64,000 bases of DNA from JAGIBJ01 sp032119795 (GTDB lineage Bacteria; Actinomycetota; Thermoleophilia; Solirubrobacterales; Solirubrobacteraceae). How positions within the stretch are numbered: position 1 is the first letter of the stretch; every line of letters starts with the position of its first letter. The position numbers and the translations under genes were made by a program. The notes under the pieces were generated by a model, which was not told where the DNA came from, did not search any database, and saw nothing but the letters and a program-made list of their open reading frames with translations. The DNA lies in assembly GCA_032119795.1 (NCBI GenBank), contig JAUMFO010000025.1:186001-250000 (forward strand). The letters are read 5' to 3'. Positions 49,140 to 58,288 of this stretch are shown piece by piece.

Positions 49140-50966
49140 ATGTTGTCCCGCACCCTCCACGCCGCGCTCGGCGGATTCCTTCTCGTTCTTGCGCTCGCAC
49201 TCGCGCCCGCGTCGTCGCTCGCCGACGGCGCGAGTAGCCCGGCGGGCGCCAGCGCCGTCGGGGCCTACCTCGACCTCGGCGCCGCGCACGGCTGCGCCCT
49301 GCAGAAGGACCGCGTCGTGCGGTGCTGGGGCAAAGGTTCCTCCGGCAGGCTTGGCGGCGGCCAGCTGGGCGACCGGCTCAGCAGCGCCGCGGCCGGCGAC
49401 GCGACCGCCCTCCCATTTGGGCAGGCCAGTGCCATCAGCGCCGGCGACGCCCACACCTGCGTCCTGCTCAGTGCTGGCGCCGTTCGCTGCTGGGGCCAGG
49501 GCGGAGGAGGCCAGCTGGGAAGCGGCACGCGAGACAACCGCGGCGACGGCGCGGCCGACCCACTCTCCGGCACCGATGATCCGTCGACGGTGCCGCTCGG
49601 CGCCGCCGCCACGGCGATCAGTGCTGGTGGCGAGTTCACCTGCGCCATCACGACCGACGGCGCCGTGCGCTGCTGGGGCGATGGGCGCTTTGGCGCGCTC
49701 GGCTCGGGCGGAGTCGACGGCCGCCTCGACGGGCTCCCGGACGGGCCGACCGACGCGGCCAGCACGGTCCCGCTGGGCGCCGCGGCGACGGCCATCAGCG
49801 CCGGCACACAACACGCCTGCGCCCTGCTCGCAGGCGGCGCCGTGCGGTGCTGGGGCAACGGCGCCCGCGGTCGACTTGGCTCCGGGAAGGTCGACGATCG
49901 CCTCGACGGCAGCGTCGACCCAACCTCAGGAACCGACGAGGCCAGCGTCGTCGCACTCACCGAGCCCGCGACCGCGATCAGCGCCGGCGCCGAGCACACC
50001 TGCGCGCTCCTCGCCTCCGGAGCAGTGAGCTGCTGGGGCAACAACAGCGTCGGGCAGCTCGGCGCTGGCCGCACCGACGACCGACTCGACGGCGTCGTCA
50101 CGAACGGCACCGACGCCGCCACGAACGTGCCGATCAAACCCGTCGGCACGCTCGCCAGCCGGCTCGCGACCACGCCGTCGCTCCGCGCGACCTCCATCGC
50201 AGCGGGCGATCTCCATACGTGCGCGGTCGTCGAGGGCGGCGACGTGCGGTGCTGGGGCCAGGGCACGTTCGGGCAGCTCGGCCAGGGCGCCTCCGATCAC
50301 CGACTCGACAGCAGCGTCACCACCACCGCCGACGTCGCCACCCGCGTCGGCGGCGGCACCGCCGGGAGCGGCCCCGGGCTTGGCGCACCAGCCGTTGGCG
50401 TGACGGCCGGGTACGCGGCCACCTGCGCCGAGCTCGCCACCGGGGCCGTGCGCTGCTGGGGCGACGGGGGAGACGGCCGGCTCGGCAGCGGCGCCACCGA
50501 CCCACGCTTGGACGGCGTCGTCGCGCCGACGACGGCTACCGACGACGCCTCCCTGGTGCCGATCAACGGCCTGCCGTCGGTCTTCGGCGACCTGCTCGCC
50601 GAGCCGTCGACGCCGCCACCACCATCCAGCTCGCCACCGGCTTCGCCCCCACCGCCAGCGACGACGACGACGCCGACGACCGCCACCCCACTCAGCTTCA
50701 AGATCGCGGTGAAGGGCAAGAAGGTCACGCTCGCAGCGCTGCTGGCACCGACGAAGGCCGGCGCCTGCCCCAAGACGGTGACGGTCACCGTGAAGGAGGG
50801 CAAGACGAAACTCGGCGCAGCCAAGCTGAAGGTCGGGAAGAAGGCGGCGAACTGCCGCGTCGCTGGAGCGGTGAAGCTCAAGCGCTCGGCCAAAAAGGGC
50901 AAGGCCGTCATGGTGCTCGTCAGCGGCAAGGGCGTCACCCCCCGCGCGCTCACACCGACCCGCTGA
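49140..50966 (+). CDS. Secreted RCC1-repeat seven-bladed propeller protein
   Basis: 608 residues. A signal peptide (about 1-29) is followed by seven RCC1-type repeats, each with CxLxxGGxVRCWGxGxxGxLGxG, for example CVLLSAGAVRCWGQG, CAITTDGAVRCWGDG and CAELATGAVRCWGDG. Seven repeats make a complete propeller. Each blade holds two Cys about nine residues apart, so one disulphide per blade is likely. A Pro/Thr linker (about 485-520) leads to a C-terminal beta domain with LSFKIAVKGKKVTLAALL and a Lys-rich end. It is extracellular with unknown ligand. ATG 49140 was chosen as it starts the signal peptide. Confidence 0.88.
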   Translation: MLSRTLHAALGGFLLVLALALAPASSLADGASSPAGASAVGAYLDLGAAHGCALQKDRVVRCWGKGSSGRLGGGQLGDRLSSAAAGDATALPFGQASAISAGDAHTCVLLSAGAVRCWGQGGGGQLGSGTRDNRGDGAADPLSGTDDPSTVPLGAAATAISAGGEFTCAITTDGAVRCWGDGRFGALGSGGVDGRLDGLPDGPTDAASTVPLGAAATAISAGTQHACALLAGGAVRCWGNGARGRLGSGKVDDRLDGSVDPTSGTDEASVVALTEPATAISAGAEHTCALLASGAVSCWGNNSVGQLGAGRTDDRLDGVVTNGTDAATNVPIKPVGTLASRLATTPSLRATSIAAGDLHTCAVVEGGDVRCWGQGTFGQLGQGASDHRLDSSVTTTADVATRVGGGTAGSGPGLGAPAVGVTAGYAATCAELATGAVRCWGDGGDGRLGSGATDPRLDGVVAPTTATDDASLVPINGLPSVFGDLLAEPSTPPPPSSSPPASPPPPATTTTPTTATPLSFKIAVKGKKVTLAALLAPTKAGACPKTVTVTVKEGKTKLGAAKLKVGKKAANCRVAGAVKLKRSAKKGKAVMVLVSGKGVTPRALTPTR

Positions 50967-50969
50967 GAC

Positions 50970-51278
50970 TCAGCCCGAGCGGCCGAGGCGCGCCGGGGTA
51001 CTGCGCGGACGGTCGACCAGCGAGATGCGGTGCATGCTCTCCAGATCGGCCTCGTCGGCGATCGACGAGAGGGGCGGCGCGATCTCGCACCACGCGTCGA
51101 TGATCGCGGCGTCGATCTGCACGCGAGCTTGCCCATGCAGGCGCAAGCGTTCAAAGCGCTGCCGCAGATCGCCGGCCTTGAGCCAGAGCTCGCGGGCAGC
51201 GACGACCTCAACGTCGCGCCGCAGCCTGGCTGCATTGGCTCGATCGACTGGAGACAGCGTCGTTCGTTCCAGGGACAC
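50970..51278 (-). CDS. Small hypothetical protein
   Basis: About 102 residues from a GTG at 51278; longer starts up to 51362 are open. The sequence contains RANAARLRRDVEVVAARELWLKAGD and QARVQIDAAIIDAWCEIAPPL, predicted as helices rich in Arg and Ala. No signal peptide, membrane segment or family was recognised. It fills the gap between the convergent RCC1 gene and the divergent citrate synthase gene. It is accepted because of its coding-like third-base pattern and lack of an alternative, not because of a domain. Confidence 0.45.
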   Translation of the reverse strand: MSLERTTLSPVDRANAARLRRDVEVVAARELWLKAGDLRQRFERLRLHGQARVQIDAAIIDAWCEIAPPLSSIADEADLESMHRISLVDRPRSTPARLGRSG

Positions 51279-51411
51279 GCGCCCAGTAGAACACGGATCT
51301 TGCAACGCGCCAAGCAAGGACACATGCAGACGCATGCTCCACCTGGCTATCACGCCGGACACCCAACCCTGCTAGAACGGGGGGCGGCCTTAGAGGGAAC
51401 TGGAGAACGAC

Positions 51412-52758
51412 ATGGGCAGCGACACCGAAGACGCCGTTGAAAGCGGCGTAGTGCCGAACGGCAAGGCCGCGGCACGCGACTCGCTGAGTGTGGTCGACAA
51501 CCGGACCGGCAAGAGCTACGAGCTGCCGATCAACGACGGCACGATCCGTTCACTGGATCTTCGCAAGATCAAGGTCTCGGAAGACGACTTCGGCCTGATG
51601 GGCTACGACCCGGCGTTTACGAACACCGCGTCGACGCGCTCGTCGGTCACGTTCATCGACGGCGACAAGGGCATCCTCGAGTACCGCGGCTACCCGATCG
51701 AGCAGCTCGCCGAGCGCTCGACCTACCTCGAGGTCGCGTACCTGCTGATCCACGGCGAGCTGCCGACCAAGCCGCAGCTCGACGAGTGGACGCACCACAT
51801 CACGATCCACACGTTCGTGCACGAGAACCTCAAGAGCTTCTTGCAGGGATTCCGGTACGACGCCCACCCGATGGGCATGTTGCTCTCGTCGGTCGGCGCT
51901 CTCTCGACCTTCTACCCCGAGGCGAGCAAGATCGACGACCAGGACAACATCGACATCCAGACGGTCCGCCTGATCGCCAAGATGCCGACGCTGGCCGCGT
52001 TCGCGTACCGCCATATCCGCGGCATGCCGTACGTCTACCCGGATAACGACCTGTCGTATGCCGGCAACTTCCTCTCGATGATCTACAAGGTCGCCGAGCT
52101 CAAGTACCAGCCGGATCCGCGCCTGGAGCGCGCGCTCGACATCCTCTTCATCCTCCACGCCGACCACGAGCAGAACTGCTCCACCAGCGCCGTGCGCGCG
52201 GTGGGCTCCTCGCAGGTCGATCCGTACTCGGCGATCGCCGCCGGCGTCGCCGCCCTCTACGGCCCGCTGCACGGCGGCGCCAACGAGGCGGTGCTGCGGA
52301 TGCTGCGCCGCATCGAGAAGGTGGAGAACGTTCCGGACTTCATCGAGGGCGTGAAGAAGGGTGAGGAGAAGCTGATGGGCTTCGGTCACCGCGTCTACAA
52401 GAACTTCGATCCGCGCGCGACGATCATCAAGAAGGCGTGCGACGACGTGTTCGAGGTCACGGGCGTCAACCCGCTGCTCAAGATCGCCAAGGAGCTGGAG
52501 AAGGTCGCCCTTGAGGACGAGTACTTCATCTCGCGCAAGCTCTACCCGAACGTCGACTTCTACTCGGGCCTGATCTACGAGGCGCTCGGCCTCCCGGTCG
52601 AGATGTTCCCCGTGATGTTTGCGATCCCGCGCACGTCCGGGTGGATCGCCCAGTGGCGCGAGCTGATCGTAGACAAAGAGCAGAAGATCGCCCGCCCGCG
52701 CCAGATCTACACGGGCCAGCGCGAACTCGACTTCGTGCCGCTGAGCCAGCGCAGCTAA
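51412..52758 (+). CDS. gltA: Citrate synthase
   Basis: 448 residues. All hallmarks of hexameric type I citrate synthase are present: FIDGDKGILEYRGYPIEQLAERSTYLEVAYLLIHGELP, the catalytic His in HADHEQNCST (about 249), GPLHGGANEAV, GFGHRVYKNFDPRA (about 321-334) and the late NVDFYSGLIYEALG with the catalytic Asp. It condenses oxaloacetate and acetyl-CoA in the TCA cycle. A 50-residue N-terminal extension precedes the core. ATG 51412 has GGAGA five bases upstream. A strong bidirectional terminator follows the gene. Confidence 0.97.
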   Translation: MGSDTEDAVESGVVPNGKAAARDSLSVVDNRTGKSYELPINDGTIRSLDLRKIKVSEDDFGLMGYDPAFTNTASTRSSVTFIDGDKGILEYRGYPIEQLAERSTYLEVAYLLIHGELPTKPQLDEWTHHITIHTFVHENLKSFLQGFRYDAHPMGMLLSSVGALSTFYPEASKIDDQDNIDIQTVRLIAKMPTLAAFAYRHIRGMPYVYPDNDLSYAGNFLSMIYKVAELKYQPDPRLERALDILFILHADHEQNCSTSAVRAVGSSQVDPYSAIAAGVAALYGPLHGGANEAVLRMLRRIEKVENVPDFIEGVKKGEEKLMGFGHRVYKNFDPRATIIKKACDDVFEVTGVNPLLKIAKELEKVALEDEYFISRKLYPNVDFYSGLIYEALGLPVEMFPVMFAIPRTSGWIAQWRELIVDKEQKIARPRQIYTGQRELDFVPLSQRS

Positions 52759-52783
52759 CGCCGCCGAACCCTGAAGAACGACC

Positions 52784-52822
52784 GAAGGCCCCGGCCCCGC
52801 AAGCAGCGGGACCGGGGCCTTC
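52784..52822. terminator. Bidirectional hairpin terminator
   Basis: Arms of 17 bases (52784-52800 and 52806-52822) pair with a single mismatch around the loop aagca. Outer bases are GAAGGCCCCGG and CCGGGGCCTTC. It lies between the convergent citrate synthase and PadR genes and can end both transcripts. Confidence 0.85.
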
Positions 52823-52835
52823 GGCGCTTCCGCGA

Positions 52836-53585
52836 CTAGGCGGCCGGGTCCGTCGGCGCCTCGGGCGACCCCTCCTCGGGCTCGTCCTCGGCGAGGATCC
52901 GGTAGAGCGAGCGGCGCGTGTCTTTGAGGACCGCGATCGCCCGCTTGACCTGCTCGTCGGTGCCGGCGCCGACGACCTGCTTGGCCGCGGCGAGCACCTG
53001 GAACACGACGCCGCGGAGTTCCAGCGCGGGGGCTGATTCCTCCTCAGAGACCGTCTCCCACGGAGCCTTCTGGCCCTCGCGAGAGGCCAGTTCAGCCTGG
53101 CCGTCGTCGGTCAGGGAGAACAGGCGACGACCGCCTGCCTTCTCCTCGCCGGAGACGAGGCCCTCATCTTGGAGCTGCGAGAGCTGGGGGTAGACCGAGC
53201 CGGGACTCGGTCGCCACGCGCCGCCACTGCGCTCCGAGAGCTCGCGCATGATCTGGTAGCCGTGCATCGGCGACTCGCCGAGCAAGACCAGGATGCCGGC
53301 GCGGATGTCGCCGCGACTGGCGCGAGGCCCACGGCCGCGTCGGCCGCCTGGGCCGCCGCGGCCTCGTGGGCCACCCCCGCCCCAGGGTGGCCCGCCACCC
53401 CAGTCCGGGCCGAACGGGCCGCCACCTTGGCGATCCGGGTGATCAAAGGGGCCGCCGAAGCGCCCCTGGCCGCGGCCGAACGGGCCGGGACCGCCGTGGC
53501 GCCCCCCGGGCCCACCGGCCATTGGATGACACCGGCCGCCACGCATGGCGCCGGGTCCTTCGTTGGTGAATGCGTACGTAGCCAT
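52836..53585 (-). CDS. PadR family regulator with Gly-rich N-terminal extension
   Basis: 249 residues. Residues about 10-85 are extremely Gly/Pro/Arg-rich (GGPGGRHGGPGPFGRGQG and GGGPPWGGGGPRGRGG). A PadR winged helix follows (about 88-165): RGDIRAGILVLLGESPMHGYQIMRELSERSGGAWRPSPGSVYPQLSQLQDEGLVSGEEKAGGRRLFSLTDDG. The C-terminal part (about 175-249) is a helical, acidic dimer region. Such proteins repress transport and stress genes and often themselves. ATG 53585 has AGGAG eight bases upstream. The promoter region holds two overlapping palindromes, supporting autoregulation. Confidence 0.88.
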   Translation of the reverse strand: MATYAFTNEGPGAMRGGRCHPMAGGPGGRHGGPGPFGRGQGRFGGPFDHPDRQGGGPFGPDWGGGPPWGGGGPRGRGGPGGRRGRGPRASRGDIRAGILVLLGESPMHGYQIMRELSERSGGAWRPSPGSVYPQLSQLQDEGLVSGEEKAGGRRLFSLTDDGQAELASREGQKAPWETVSEEESAPALELRGVVFQVLAAAKQVVGAGTDEQVKRAIAVLKDTRRSLYRILAEDEPEEGSPEAPTDPAA

Positions 53586-53619
53586 GAGAGCTACTCCTTT
53601 TCGTTGATTCGACCGCGGG

Positions 53620-53649
53620 TATCGCGATGTGCACATCACGATATATCGT
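53620..53649. promoter_or_regulatory. Overlapping palindromes, PadR operator
   Basis: TATCGCGATGTG (53620-53631) and CACATCACGATA (53632-53643) form a 24-bp inverted repeat with one mismatch, centred on GTGCAC. ACGATATATCGT (53638-53649) is a perfect 12-bp palindrome overlapping its right end. The site lies 35-64 bases upstream of the PadR start and the ATGT...ACAT core is of the kind PadR proteins bind. This suggests autorepression. Confidence 0.7.
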
Positions 53650-53828
53650 TAACGCTCGCGATGCCTTACGTTGGCGCGCAACCGCTCGGCCAGCCAAAGT
53701 GTCCGTCAACGGACGGCGGTCCACACCCGCCAGGCTCGGGGGTGGACCACCGTCCGCTTGGCGAGGTTCGCCGGGCCAACCTTGCGACGCAGGCATCCCG
53801 AGTGGCTCCCATCGCGTAGTACTGAGCA

Positions 53829-54341
53829 ATGCGCTTTTCCGCCTACGCCGCCCTCAACGGAGCGTGCTCCACGCTGATCGGCGTCCTGTTCATCGTCGCC
53901 GGGTTCCCAGGGCTGCTCGGTGGGGACGACGCTGACACCAGCTACGCCTGGCTCGCGATCCCCGGCGTCCTGATCGTGCTGATCCCGCTGGCGCTGGTCG
54001 CCGCGCAGCGCGGCATCCCCGTCCGCACCCCCGGCCGCTGGCTGACCGATCGCTCGCTCGCCAACTCCACGGCTGGCCAGTCGGTGCTGCCGGAGCGGCG
54101 CCTGCGCTGGCGCCTGATCGGCGAGACGATCATCTGGGCCGCCGTCGCCCTCGCGGTGATCGCCGGCTTCACGACGTCACGCCCCTTCGCCTACGCCACC
54201 GGCTGGGCGTCGCTCGCCTACGGCCTCGTCGAGCTCCTCGCCAGCGCGCCAAGGATCCGCGCCGTCGAGTTCGAACGGGGCACGAAGTACTTCATCCATC
54301 GCCGCCCCGGCTTCGGGACGCCCGACGTTACGACGCAGTAG
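53829..54341 (+). CDS. Four-helix membrane protein, unknown
   Basis: 170 residues with four hydrophobic segments: about 6-29 (AALNGACSTLIGVLFIVAGFPGL), 38-58 (YAWLAIPGVLIVLIPLALVA), 98-115 (IIWAAVALAVIAGF) and 121-138 (YATGWASLAYGLVELL). A cytoplasmic loop of about 38 residues separates the second and third. The C-terminal tail is polar. No family was recognised. It lies about 180 bases downstream of the PadR operator on the opposite strand and could be a PadR target, although a promoter of its own is not clear. Confidence 0.7.
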   Translation: MRFSAYAALNGACSTLIGVLFIVAGFPGLLGGDDADTSYAWLAIPGVLIVLIPLALVAAQRGIPVRTPGRWLTDRSLANSTAGQSVLPERRLRWRLIGETIIWAAVALAVIAGFTTSRPFAYATGWASLAYGLVELLASAPRIRAVEFERGTKYFIHRRPGFGTPDVTTQ

Positions 54342-54353
54342 TGCTGGCGCGGC

Positions 54354-56399
54354 CTAGGCCGCGGATTCGCGCGAGAAGTCGGCGGACTCGGGCGTCGGCC
54401 CGTAGTTGCCGTCGCGCAGCAACTGCCCAGCGAGGCTCGCGGCGACGGGCCGCGAATACAGGAATCCCTGGCCGAGCATGTCTCCCAGGCCGTGAAGCAA
54501 GCTGGCCTGCGGGGCCGTCTCGATGCCCTCGGCGACAATCGAGAGATCGAGCGCCTGCGCAAGCTGGACGATGCCCTGCGTCAGCCGGGCGCGGCCGGCG
54601 TCCTGGTCGATCTCGTCGACGAACGCCTTGTCGATCTTCAGCACGTCGACCGGGAGGTCCTTGAGGTAGGCGAGCACCGAGTGGCCGGTCCCGAAGTCGT
54701 CGATGGCGATCCGCGTGCCGAGCGCCATGAGTTCGGTGAGATCAGCCACGAGCGCCTCAGGGCGGTCGACGAGGACCGACTCGGTGATCTCCAACTGCAG
54801 CTGCCGGGGATCCAGGCCCGTGTCGCGCAGGATGCGAGCGATGCGGCGCGCCATGTCTGGCTCGGCCAGCTGGATCGGGGAGACGTTCACGCTGACGTGC
54901 TGGTCGGCCGTGGCGTAGCCGTCCTCCATCCAGTCGCGCATTTGCGCGCAGGCCGTGTGCATCACCCACCAGCCGAGCGGGCCGATCAAGCCGGTGCGCT
55001 CAGCGAGTCCGATGAACTCCAGCGGGCTCATGCGCCCGCGAACGGGATGCATCCAGCGGACGAGCGCCTCGACGCCGTCAACGCGGCCGTGCTTCAGATC
55101 AACGATCGGCTGATACTCGATGAACAGCTCGTCGCGGGCCAGTGCGCGGCGAAGGTCGGCGGTGAGCTCAAGGTTGGCGAGGGCGTCCTCGCGCATCGAC
55201 TGGCTGAACACCGCGACGCGGTCTTTGCCAGCGGCCTTGGCGGCATACATGGCGATGTCGGCGTCGCGGACGATGGTCTCCACGTCGTGCCCGACGGCGA
55301 TGCCCGCAGAGGCGGTGAGGCGCACGTCGCGGTCTCCCAGCAAGATCGGCCGGTGAATCGCGCGGAGGACTCGCTCGATCTCCTTGACGGCCCGCTCGGG
55401 AGTGGGATCGAACAGGAGCACTCCAAACTCGTCGCCGCCGAAGCGTGTGACGAGATCGTGCGGACCGAGTGTCGCCGCGATCCGCGCACCGATCGTGCGA
55501 ACGAGGTCGTCGCCGCGGCCGTGGCCGAGGCTGTCGTTGATGGTCTTGAGGTCGTCGAGATCGAGCAGTGCCATCGCGACCGGCTCCCGCTCGATCTCTG
55601 CTGCCGGTGCCAGCGAGACGGCTCCGGCCTCGCTCCCCAGCGAGACGGGCTGCTCAAGCCGATCGGCCAGCGCCAGCTCGAGCGCGGCGCGGTTGGGAAG
55701 TCCCGTGAGGGCGTCGGTGAAGGCCTGGCGACGAAGCATGGCCTCGGCGCGGCCCTGGCGGGCGACGGCCTCAAAGCGGCGAACCAGCAGCGCGAGGGCC
55801 AGCAGCCCAAAGAGCACGCCACCGATCAGCACCCAGCGAGCGAGGCCTGCGGCGGCTCGGGCGCGCTTGTCTTCGATTGCGATCTGCGCCTCGGTGTCGA
55901 CGATGATCGCTTTGAGGGCGGGATCAACGATCTCGGCATAGGCGCGGCGGGCGGAAGCCGGATCTCCCTGCTGGGCGGACTGCAATGCTTGGCGCCCAGG
56001 ACCGTTGAGCTCTCGAACCGAACGCTCCAGGCGTTCGACGATCGGGCCTTGCACGCCGAGGCGATCCAGACTGCCGATCGCGGTAAGCATCGCGCCGGCG
56101 GCCTGAAACGCCTCCACCCCAAGGGCGCTGGTGATGTTGCCAGCCTCCTGGGACTCCGCCGCGATCGCCCGCAGCTGCTGCGTCGCCGCTTGGGCCCGCC
56201 TCAGCTCGACCTGCGCTTGGCGGCGCTCATCAGCCATGCCTCGTGCGCGCTCGGCGACGGTCACGGTGGCGGTCATGATCAACAGGACCATCGCGATCGC
56301 CGCGATGCGTCCGCGTTGGGGGTGGGCATGGGCGGATGCTGGGGGAAGCGTCTCCACGTGTGACCAATCGGTCGTGCGCACCACTTTCTTGACGCTCAA
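54354..56399 (-). CDS. Membrane GGDEF-EAL c-di-GMP enzyme
   Basis: 681 residues if the TTG at 56399 is used; GTG codons a few residues in are alternatives. Two TM helices (about 33-50 and 186-208) flank an extracytoplasmic helical sensor. The GGDEF domain has TDALTGLPNRAAL and intact FGGDEF (about 320), with no RxxD inhibitory site (GPHD). The EAL domain has VEALVRWMHP (about 442), IDDFGTGHSVL, KIDKAFVDE, AEGIETAPQ and FLYSRPVAA, so all main catalytic motifs are kept. It may make or break down c-di-GMP, or switch. This is the third c-di-GMP gene in the window. Confidence 0.9.
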   Translation of the reverse strand: MSVKKVVRTTDWSHVETLPPASAHAHPQRGRIAAIAMVLLIMTATVTVAERARGMADERRQAQVELRRAQAATQQLRAIAAESQEAGNITSALGVEAFQAAGAMLTAIGSLDRLGVQGPIVERLERSVRELNGPGRQALQSAQQGDPASARRAYAEIVDPALKAIIVDTEAQIAIEDKRARAAAGLARWVLIGGVLFGLLALALLVRRFEAVARQGRAEAMLRRQAFTDALTGLPNRAALELALADRLEQPVSLGSEAGAVSLAPAAEIEREPVAMALLDLDDLKTINDSLGHGRGDDLVRTIGARIAATLGPHDLVTRFGGDEFGVLLFDPTPERAVKEIERVLRAIHRPILLGDRDVRLTASAGIAVGHDVETIVRDADIAMYAAKAAGKDRVAVFSQSMREDALANLELTADLRRALARDELFIEYQPIVDLKHGRVDGVEALVRWMHPVRGRMSPLEFIGLAERTGLIGPLGWWVMHTACAQMRDWMEDGYATADQHVSVNVSPIQLAEPDMARRIARILRDTGLDPRQLQLEITESVLVDRPEALVADLTELMALGTRIAIDDFGTGHSVLAYLKDLPVDVLKIDKAFVDEIDQDAGRARLTQGIVQLAQALDLSIVAEGIETAPQASLLHGLGDMLGQGFLYSRPVAASLAGQLLRDGNYGPTPESADFSRESAA

Positions 56400-56562
56400 C
56401 GGACCGGCAGCGGGTGCCCTAGACGGAAGGTCGAGTGCGCAAGGTCACTCGGATGCGCCACGTTTGCCCACAATGTAGGTGCGCCATTCGATACGTTCCG
56501 ACTCGCGAACCGTCGGAGCGCCCCCGAGCCCCGGTCACCAACGTCCCTCTTTGGAGTCCCTC

Positions 56563-58269
56563 TTGCTCATTCCGGCTCAGGCGCGCAGCCGCGTCCACTT
56601 CCCGATCCCTGCCACGGTCGCGGCCATGCTCACCCTGGCGATCGCGCCGAGCTCGGCACTGGCCGACGGCGAACTCGTCAACCGGGCTGACGGTCCCAGC
56701 GGCGAGCCGTTCAACGGAGAGCTCCTCGGCGTGTCCTCCGACGGAGGCGCCGTGCTGCTGACGGGCCCAGGCCCGCTTGCCGGCCTGCCAGACAACGCCA
56801 CGACCGCGTTCGTTCGCAACCGCGCCGCCGGCACGCTCGAGCCGGTCCTGCGCGACAACGGCGCCGAGGGCGAGATCCACTCAAGCAACACCGTCACGAG
56901 CCTCACCGCCTGGTCCGCCCTGTCGATCAGCCCAGACGGCAAGCGCGTGCTGATTCGCGCGCTCGGCAACACCGACCGCTACGGCACGATCGTGGTGCGC
57001 GACCTCGCGTCCGACACCACGACCACCGTCTCAACCCTTCCCGACGGCTCGGTCGCTCAGGCGAGCTTCGGCGTGTTCGTCGACGACGGTGCCGCGGTGC
57101 TGTACACCGTCATCGATCAGGACGGCAAACCAGCGATCTACCGGCGCAACGTCGCCGGCGGCACCGCGCAGCTCCTCAAGCCGGGTGCGTGGCTCACCTC
57201 CGCCACGCGCGACGGCTCGACCTTCACGTGGACGCGCGAGCTCGCCGAGGCCGCGCCGCCAGCCGGCATCGTGCCAGCGCTGCCCTCCGCCGGCGGGACC
57301 GCCGTGGGCTACACGACCGTCGGCGGCGCCTCGCGCATCGTGGAGCGTCCGAAGCTGACCATCCGGGCCAACAACGCGCCCTACCCGTACTGCAACATGG
57401 TCGTCCGCGAGGGCACCACGCCGGGCGACATCGCCATCGACGCCTCAGGCCGCCACCTGTGGTGGTCACGCCGAACCACCTTCGCCACCTCTCCAGACAC
57501 CCGGCTGGGCTACGTGGAGCGCAGCACCCAGGCCACGGACTCCGGCGCGACGACCGAGCGAATCACCGGCGGTGGGCAAGGCGCCTACTACGACTTCCCC
57601 CAGCTGCGCCAGCTGGGCGCGACCGGCGAGTTCGGCCTGTTCTACGTGAACACCCGCTCAGGACCATTCTCCTCGTTCGGGATGACCTCGGCTGGTGGCG
57701 CCACCCCGTGGACCCCGCCCTCGCGTGGCGCTACGCCGGCGCCCCTCACCACCTACACCGGGCGCGTCTTCGCGCAGGACCGCGGCTACGTGACGGCGGA
57801 GGCCCCGAAGACCGAGGACGGCAGCTTCCGGACGGAGATCCTGGCGTTCGACCCAACCGGCCCCGTGCCGGAGCCCGCACCCGTGCTCGCCCCCAAGGCC
57901 AACGCCACCGATGTCGCCGACGAGGCCGGGCTCACGCCCGACGTGACGTTCCAGGGGTGCGTGAAGCCGACGGCAGCGTCGATTGACGTGAAGCTTGCCA
58001 GCCCGATCACCACCAGCAAGCCGATCGGCACCGTCAAGCTCTCGCACGCAGGCGCCGCGCCGAGCAAGGTCACGCTCACGATCAAGACGCTTGGCTTCAC
58101 CACGTGGACCAAGACGCTGACCGAGCGCCAGGCCTTCGAGGCCACGACCCTGCCGCGCCCCTGGTGGTTCCTGCCTCAGACGCTGACCGTCACCGCTTCG
58201 TTTGCGGCGGCGGGACCCATCGCGGCAAGCTCGATCAGCACGAGTCGCAGCTGGATGGCCGTGCGCTAG
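56563..58269 (+). CDS. Secreted propeller-like protein, family member 2
   Basis: About 568 residues from a TTG at 56563, chosen because GGAG stands six bases upstream (56553-56556) and a signal peptide (HFPIPATVAAMLTLAIAPSSALA) follows. A longer frame from GTG 56479 adds an Arg-rich segment without a signal-like character. Mature opening DGELVNRADGPSGEPFNGELLGVSSDGGAVLL aligns with the openings of the genes at 46492 and 60913. TolB/WD-like strands and a C-terminal beta domain (LSHAGAAPSKVTLTIKTLGFTTWTKTLTERQAFEATTLPRPWWFLPQTLTV) follow. It is extracellular; function unknown. Confidence 0.7.
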   Translation: MLIPAQARSRVHFPIPATVAAMLTLAIAPSSALADGELVNRADGPSGEPFNGELLGVSSDGGAVLLTGPGPLAGLPDNATTAFVRNRAAGTLEPVLRDNGAEGEIHSSNTVTSLTAWSALSISPDGKRVLIRALGNTDRYGTIVVRDLASDTTTTVSTLPDGSVAQASFGVFVDDGAAVLYTVIDQDGKPAIYRRNVAGGTAQLLKPGAWLTSATRDGSTFTWTRELAEAAPPAGIVPALPSAGGTAVGYTTVGGASRIVERPKLTIRANNAPYPYCNMVVREGTTPGDIAIDASGRHLWWSRRTTFATSPDTRLGYVERSTQATDSGATTERITGGGQGAYYDFPQLRQLGATGEFGLFYVNTRSGPFSSFGMTSAGGATPWTPPSRGATPAPLTTYTGRVFAQDRGYVTAEAPKTEDGSFRTEILAFDPTGPVPEPAPVLAPKANATDVADEAGLTPDVTFQGCVKPTAASIDVKLASPITTSKPIGTVKLSHAGAAPSKVTLTIKTLGFTTWTKTLTERQAFEATTLPRPWWFLPQTLTVTASFAAAGPIAASSISTSRSWMAVR

Positions 58270-58288
58270 TCGCCCCGTGCTGAGGCCG

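Noticed and set aside
53340..53560. Repeat or CRISPR-like array
   Set aside because: It is the Gly/Pro/Arg-rich coding part of the PadR gene; units are irregular and no spacers exist.
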